64,000 bases of DNA from Lamellibrachia satsuma (Eukaryota > Annelida > Polychaeta > Sabellida > Siboglinidae): assembly GCA_033239005.1 (NCBI GenBank), contig BSQZ01000037.1, positions 6,566,840 to 6,630,839 on the forward strand, in the 5' to 3' direction. Under the pieces are notes generated by a model, which worked only from the letters and a program-made list of their open reading frames with translations, searched no databases and had not been told where the DNA came from. Numbering within the stretch: position 1 is the stretch's first letter; each line of letters starts with the position of its first letter. Both the position numbers and the translations under genes were made by a program. Positions 57,415 through 64,000 of this stretch are shown here, piece by piece.

Positions 57415-58500
57415 TAGCTAAGCCAGATATTACAGAATAGTGAAACATAACATAAGATACCCTCCTCATTACAGCATGTCCTATCAAAACCAGGTATAAT
57501 AGCAATAACTATAGACATTAAGCCTTTCTTGCTCTGTTATGCAGATAATATCCATAAGTAATATAGTTAAACTATCCATTGTCGATATGGTAACCCAGCC
57601 ATGCCACAATAAGCTAGCCAACCAAAGACACTGCCATACTCGGTAATACATAATCTCATAGCTATTATCTACTAAATATTGCATACCTGCCCACAGTCCG
57701 CCGATACTCAATCTAAATGTTGTTGTGCAGTGCTCATAACAATGGCCACCTGTATATAATAATACATCCTTAGTTACTTATAACTCATATGGAGGTACAC
57801 TTGAAACTTAGTTATGGCTCGTAACAGTGCTGACTCCTGGCGATCAAGTTGGTAATACATTAACAAAATGGCCACCTCCTCTGTAATAGACTACCACTTC
57901 AATTAAGCAGGTCAAAATACCAGTCGACACACGTTGTGTTGATACATAGCACAGCCATGCAAACATCAAGTCTACATCTGACACAAACAATTTAGGAAGC
58001 CCCCCCTCAAGTGTTCATACAGATCAGGTAGGACCATCGTATACACCACAGACAGGGTTAACACACGAGGTAAGCAAAACCACCCTTTCCTACAGCCTTC
58101 AATAAGTATACCAGATATACTTTCGTTGCCACCTGGGACAAACTAACATACACAGTTCACAAATCAGGCCTTGCACAATAATAGACTAGAATTAATAATG
58201 TATAGACTGCCGTCTATCACCAGCTTAATTAAGACCACGTGTGTCGCTAATCATTTAAACTTCTAACCGCAACGGATTGACTTATTTCTAATCAAATGAA
58301 CATGCTATAAGCAATACTGTGTAGTAGTAACCACATTAAAAATATAATACTGTAGGATTTGGTACTCACCAATAATAATTCGCGTTGCACATAAATAAAA
58401 ACCCGTGTTGTGAACCATGCGTCCTCTCTCTCTCTCTCTCCCTCTCTCTCTCCAATCTGTCCTGTCCTCACACTCTCATTCAAATTCTAGATTACTACAC
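57051..58500. other. Unassigned unique-looking segment
   Basis: Begins TGTCACGCGACGACTCTTCC directly after (TA)n and has no long frame. Contains (TA)n at 57361-57408 and a CT run at 58423-58452. It starts with TG and is low in coding potential, so it could be an LTR or other transposon that entered the TA tract, but I could not find its second end. Confidence 0.3.
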
Positions 58501-58769
58501 GATGACTTATTTAGTATGATGGTGAAAGTGTGTACACAGTGAGCTAAACTGACATTCGGATAACAGTATCCACTGCTTGACTGACATATATAATATTATA
58601 TAGACTAAAGTTGAAACAATTAGAAGAAAAATATTTATGTTAAAGAATGGGATTACATCTGTTGCGTAGTATTTTCAAGTAAAGTGGTTACCAAGCATAT
58701 CACCACCTATTGGCTGGTGCGAAGGACCACTAATGGTCACTCGGCGGCGCCACCGCATTGACCAACCAT

Positions 58770-58904
<135 letters not shown>

Positions 58905-59005
58905 GCAGCAGCGAACACTTGTTATCATTGTTATCTATTTGCTATACATATGAACAAGTAGGATACCCTTTAGAAACATGCTAACATTATATACTACTAT
59001 ATAAT

Positions 59006-60480
<1,475 letters not shown>

Positions 60481-60485
60481 TTGGA

Positions 60486-60627
60486 TTAGACTCTGTTAAA
60501 ATCCACACCCAAATACACTAGTGACCGCGAACACGGATTCCTTGTACTCGTTCCCGTCGCCGTTGAGATGCATACTTTTTCAAAGCCGAACTTTTCCATC
60601 ATCTTCAGTGCCGCGTGGTTCTTCAAC
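60486..60627 (-). CDS. GNAT gene terminal exon
   Basis: Phase 2 entry gives the codon TG|G, joining VVLDFW to LKNHAALKMMEKFGFEKVCI. It ends VYLGVDFNRV and TAA. Confidence 0.7.
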
Positions 60628-63334
60628 CTAAGCATGGAAACAACCCGGCGATCAATTAACAGGGAAAGTGATGTAAATGAATGCCATTCAAGAACGAGAC
60701 ATGTCTTTATATAAAAGAGACGATGCAAACGAATGTCATAATATATGCTAGTTACGTAGATAATGTGTTAGTTAACGACGTGTCAACGCAGTGTTCCAAT
60801 TTGCCGAGTATGTGTTAGTTGGTGGAACGTAGCGCGGTGTGAGAGGACAACAACCACACGAGCTGGACATGTGAAGATTTACTGAGTGATGTAGAAATGC
60901 ACGTCCAGGCACATTGGACGTAAGAGGAAACAACGTGGAAATAGTGTATTGTATAAATAACCAACAAATCTCACAGATTTCTGTATTACTGACGGCGAAC
61001 TAGAAACACGAGAAGATGTTTTCACTTGTTTCTGGTGTAAAGACAATCACTGTTGTTTAGGGAGAGACTAGTGAGAAGTGGGCGACAGGGAGGAGTGGGC
61101 AACAGGTAGAAGTGAGCCACATGGAGGAGTGAGCCACAGGGAAGAGTAAGCCACATGGAGGAGTGGGCCACAGGGAGGAGTGGGCCACACTGAGAAGTGG
61201 TCCACAGGAGGAATGGGCCACAGGAGGATTGAGCCATGCAACTTTTTTCCACAGGTAACCACAACGTTTAGGTCACATGGGTCACTGAGGCCATCCTCAC
61301 ACTATGCACCTATCGAGGAAATCCACAGATCGCCATTTTCACGTGGAAAGTAAATTTTCACACAAATGTTCTGATGTGATTATTCTTTACTGATCAAAGA
61401 TCTAGACTAAGTAAATTGCCTACTTTATAAAGTAAGTATGACAATATATGTTTTATTAGAAGCAGTTGTTATATTTCATGTAGAAAGGAAAGTGATCGTG
61501 TATTATCCAAAACACCCACAAGGGAGGAGTGGACTAGTTCTGGGGGAGCGCTGGGCCACTAGATCTGAGGGAGCGCTGGGCCATTAGATCTGACGGAGCG
61601 CTGGGCCATTAGATCTGAGGTAGCGTTGAGTCATTAGATATGAGGGAGCACTGGGCCACTAGATATGAGGGAGCGCTGGGCCACTAGATCTGAGGGAGCG
61701 CTGGGCCAATGGCCCACTCACACCTGAACCTTCACAATTCAAAGAATAACACTTTAAATAACTACAGTAAAACGAAATAATTACACAAACTGCATAGAAT
61801 AATCATATTTTTTGTATTATTCCAGATAAAACAAGCATCACTTTCAGTTTCGCTTTCCAGCGCAAGAGAAAACGAGCGTCTTCTGCTGATACGTCCGAAG
61901 CTAATGAGCTAATAAAATTATATAAAAAGAGCAAAAACACATTGTTTTAATGCAACGCGCGTGACACACAATGATGACAATGCAAGGATGTTCACAAGAT
62001 CCCACGGTGGCAGACAGCATCAGTGATGGCCGGACAACTGACTCAACTCAAGAACTTGCCAAAAACTTACTAGTTTGTCCAAAAAGAATAAAACCAATAC
62101 ACGTCCTACTAAGACTGACAGCACATTTTGCTGCAGCGTTACCTGTAAGAGTTCCATATACAATTTGTTAAGTTTTGAGGTCCAATCTGATACGAGTAAA
62201 ATAACGTCCTTTGTTATTTAAAAAAGCGACATGGGTACGATTATTTTTCTTGATGAATTTGTGTTTTAATGCGGACTTTATAGCTAAGGTCACATGGTTT
62301 TCATACACATAAACCTTTTCATCTCAGACCAAACAGCAATATTTTGTATCCAAAACGTAACCCCTACTTGGTGACTCTTGATGTTTGAAGCTCACCAGAA
62401 GTCAAGGACGACTGTCTCCCCAACGACGTCGGCACATAACCTCCGCAGCAGGGCTTCGGCCACCGAGGCGTTGTCGGCGTACAACGGCCCAACAAGGTGT
62501 GTCCGTCGCTGGTCGTCGACGCACGGCCGCCGACAGCCGTAGCCCGTCAGACGGCCGTCCTTGGCGGCCACGGCCACGTAGGAAGCACCGCCGGCAGCGG
62601 CCATCCACAGCCGCAGGAACTCGGCTCGCACGGGGTTGCCCTACCGATGAAGCAGAGGTCGTCGTAGGCGATGAGTCGGTCAAATGACACTTGATCCACC
62701 TGCAACATGGCTAGTTACTTTCATGTTGTCACGTCTAATGACAACATATTATGGGAACACGAAGTAGATGTCGAAAATAATACAAATCCTTGACGTTGTA
62801 GCAGCCTGGCTAGGAAAGAACACAACAGAACTGTTGAGAGACACGTCATCATGAGAAATAAAGGGTTATGGTCGCCTACGTCTTCTGTGTGCATTTTTAG
62901 CAATGCAAACGAACTATTGTTTAGGATTTTCAGTGGCGTAGTTGCAGAACAATATGCTTGTATAAATGCTACAGTAAATTCATTAATCGACACATAGAGT
63001 CAGAGCACCCACTACCCACCCTCTTCCCCCACTTAATACCCGTTTTAATGTATAACAAATGTCCCTTGGGCTCTCTCAACCCGCAGATATTTAAGCATTT
63101 ATTTTACGTCGCATCCGAGGGACAGGTGCGGACGGTGGCGCCACCTACCTGGACGATGCTGCATCCGCTGTAAGACGCGGCGTCGGCTGTGACATCATCG
63201 CGTACGACGATTTGGGCGCGTCGCGTGAGGAACGACGCTGGGACATAGTCGAACTTGTTGGCATCGTCGTCGGCCACTTTGCCCAAGACTGCGTCAATCG
63301 CGAGGCTGTGGTCGCCGACGTGTTCGCGCGCCAC
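60486..63334 (-). CDS. GNAT acetyltransferase, 3' exons (YitH/HolE-type C-terminal domain)
   Basis: Three minus-strand exons: 63334-63149 (186 nt), 62699-62396 (304 nt) and 60627-60486 (142 nt, TAA at 60488-60486). Splice sites are consensus: CTCGCCAG|GTGG in, CAG|GTAGGT out, TTGCAG|GTGG in, CTG|GTGAGC out, GCTTAG|GTTG in. The protein runs SFDRLIAYDDLCFIG, FLRLWMAAAGGASYVAVAAK, GRLTGYGCRRPC, HLVGPLYADNASVAEALLRR, VVLDFW, then LKNHAALKMMEKFGFEKV. This is the layout of the C-terminal GNAT subdomain (GYGxxRP, GPLYADN, N..AL...EKFGF) of two-domain YitH/HolE-like acyltransferases. The N-terminal GNAT half and start lie right of the window or in unseen exons. The middle exon carries a 1-nt frameshift near 62640 (FIG to NPVRAEF), so the gene is either damaged or misread there. 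Substrate unknown. Confidence 0.72.
61065..61240 (+). repeat. 17-bp minisatellite in GNAT intron
   Basis: About ten units of AGTGGGCCACAGGGAGG with variants. Confidence 0.9.
61535..61712 (+). repeat. 25-bp minisatellite in GNAT intron
   Basis: Seven units of GAGCGCTGGGCCACTAGATC plus TGAGG. It shares the word GGGCCAC with the 17-bp array 300 bp away. Confidence 0.92.
62396..62699 (-). CDS. GNAT gene exon with core motifs and frameshift
   Basis: It holds the conserved GYGCRRP and GPLYADN motifs. The length is 304 nt where 302 or 305 would keep phase, which points to a 1-nt loss (or 2-nt gain) near 62640. Confidence 0.75.
63149..63334 (-). CDS. GNAT gene exon (upstream of the conserved block)
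   Basis: 62 codons, phase 0, reading VAREHVGDHSLAIDAVLGKV ... KFDYVPASFLTRRAQIVVRD ... SGCSIVQ. Confidence 0.6.
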
Positions 63335-63534
63335 CTGGCGAGAAAGACATCGAATGAGATTACAAGATGCCTAAATCCAGTTTGACGTGGGTATGTCGAG
63401 CGATATGTAAGCGTCTGACAGTAAGCCAGAGCGAGAGCAACTGATTCTTTGCCTCCCACTTCCTACGCTCAAATCCTCAAAGTCAACTTTCATGGAATAC
63501 GTCAGGCACGTTTCACGGGTGGTATATGCATTGT

Positions 63535-63845
63535 TTGACTTTCTTTCTTTCTCACATCTCTCTCCCTCTGTCCCGCTCTCACTATTTCTCTCTCCCCCTT
63601 TCCCTCCTTGTCACTCCGGCTCCCTCTCCCTGTCTTTCTATCTCCCTCCCCCCTCTCGGCCCCAATCTATCACCCTCTCTGTCACCCACTCTCTTTCTAT
63701 CTATCTCGCTATCTCTCCCTCTTATCCCTCTGTCCCCCTCTCTCTGTCTCCTTTCTTTATTTCGCTCTCTCTCTCTCTCTCCATCTCCACTATCACTCTT
63801 TCCAACTCCCTCTCCCCATCTCTTCCCTCTCTCTCCCTCCGCCCT

Positions 63846-63877
<32 letters not shown>

Positions 63878-64000
63878 CCACTCTCTCTCTCTCCCTCTCT
63901 CTCTCTCTCTCTCCGTTCCTTTATCTACAAATCTCTCTCTCCCTGCCTCTTCCTCTCTATCCCTTTCCTCTCTATTTCCCTCTCTCGCTCCTTATCTCTC
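63535..64000 (+). repeat. Polypyrimidine (CT-rich) tract
   Basis: Continuous C/T-rich low-complexity sequence to the window end (CTCT, CCCT and TCTC blocks). The Arg/Glu-rich minus frame is an artefact. Confidence 0.95.

Noticed and set aside
63582..63881. 99-codon Arg/Glu/Gly-rich minus frame
   Set aside because: Lies in the CT-rich low-complexity tract; no homology expected.

Overview
The window is eukaryotic, from a repeat-rich animal genome. Genes are split by GT-AG introns, coding density is very low, and non-LTR retrotransposon relics, minisatellites and long (AT)n, (GT)n, (GA)n and (CTCA)n tracts are everywhere. A secreted WSC plus YWTD (LDL-receptor class B) protein family, RTE- and CR1/Rex-type LINEs and a degraded Ty3-like element suggest a marine invertebrate, most likely a mollusc. 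That assignment is inference, not a database result.

The main content is a head-to-tail tandem array of one gene family on the + strand, with a period of about 28 kb. Gene A contributes only its last three exons (53-182, 473-579, 3349-3824). Gene B is complete. Eleven exons from 19760 to 31228 join with matching phases into a 564-residue secreted protein: signal peptide, a short novel N-terminal module, a WSC domain, six degenerate YWTD-like blades and an 11-cysteine C-terminal domain. Gene C (44.4-49.9 kb) is a broken copy. Its signal exon is missing and a 5'-truncated RTE-like LINE sits inside exon 2 with a 7-bp target duplication. Copies D and E (51.8-57 kb) are further relics: a signal exon with an in-frame TAG, and exons 2 and 3 doubled by a recent duplication of about 2.06 kb.

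The duplicated spacers (3.8-16.7 kb and 31.2-44.3 kb) carry the same parts: a degenerate satellite of about 73 bp, an 18-bp minisatellite of about 2.4 kb, a conserved segment of about 1 kb, and a gag/protease relic of a Ty3-like LTR element. The second spacer also holds a 74-bp tandem repeat (8 copies) and a fairly intact CR1/Rex-like LINE (39.7-42.5 kb).

The right end (60.5-63.3 kb) holds the 3' part of an unrelated minus-strand gene, a GNAT acetyltransferase with a YitH/HolE-type C-terminal domain. Three exons are recognisable, and one has an apparent 1-nt frameshift. The 5' end of that gene lies beyond the window. I saw no rRNA, tRNA or CRISPR array. Most long open frames here are artefacts of tandem repeats whose unit length is a multiple of three.
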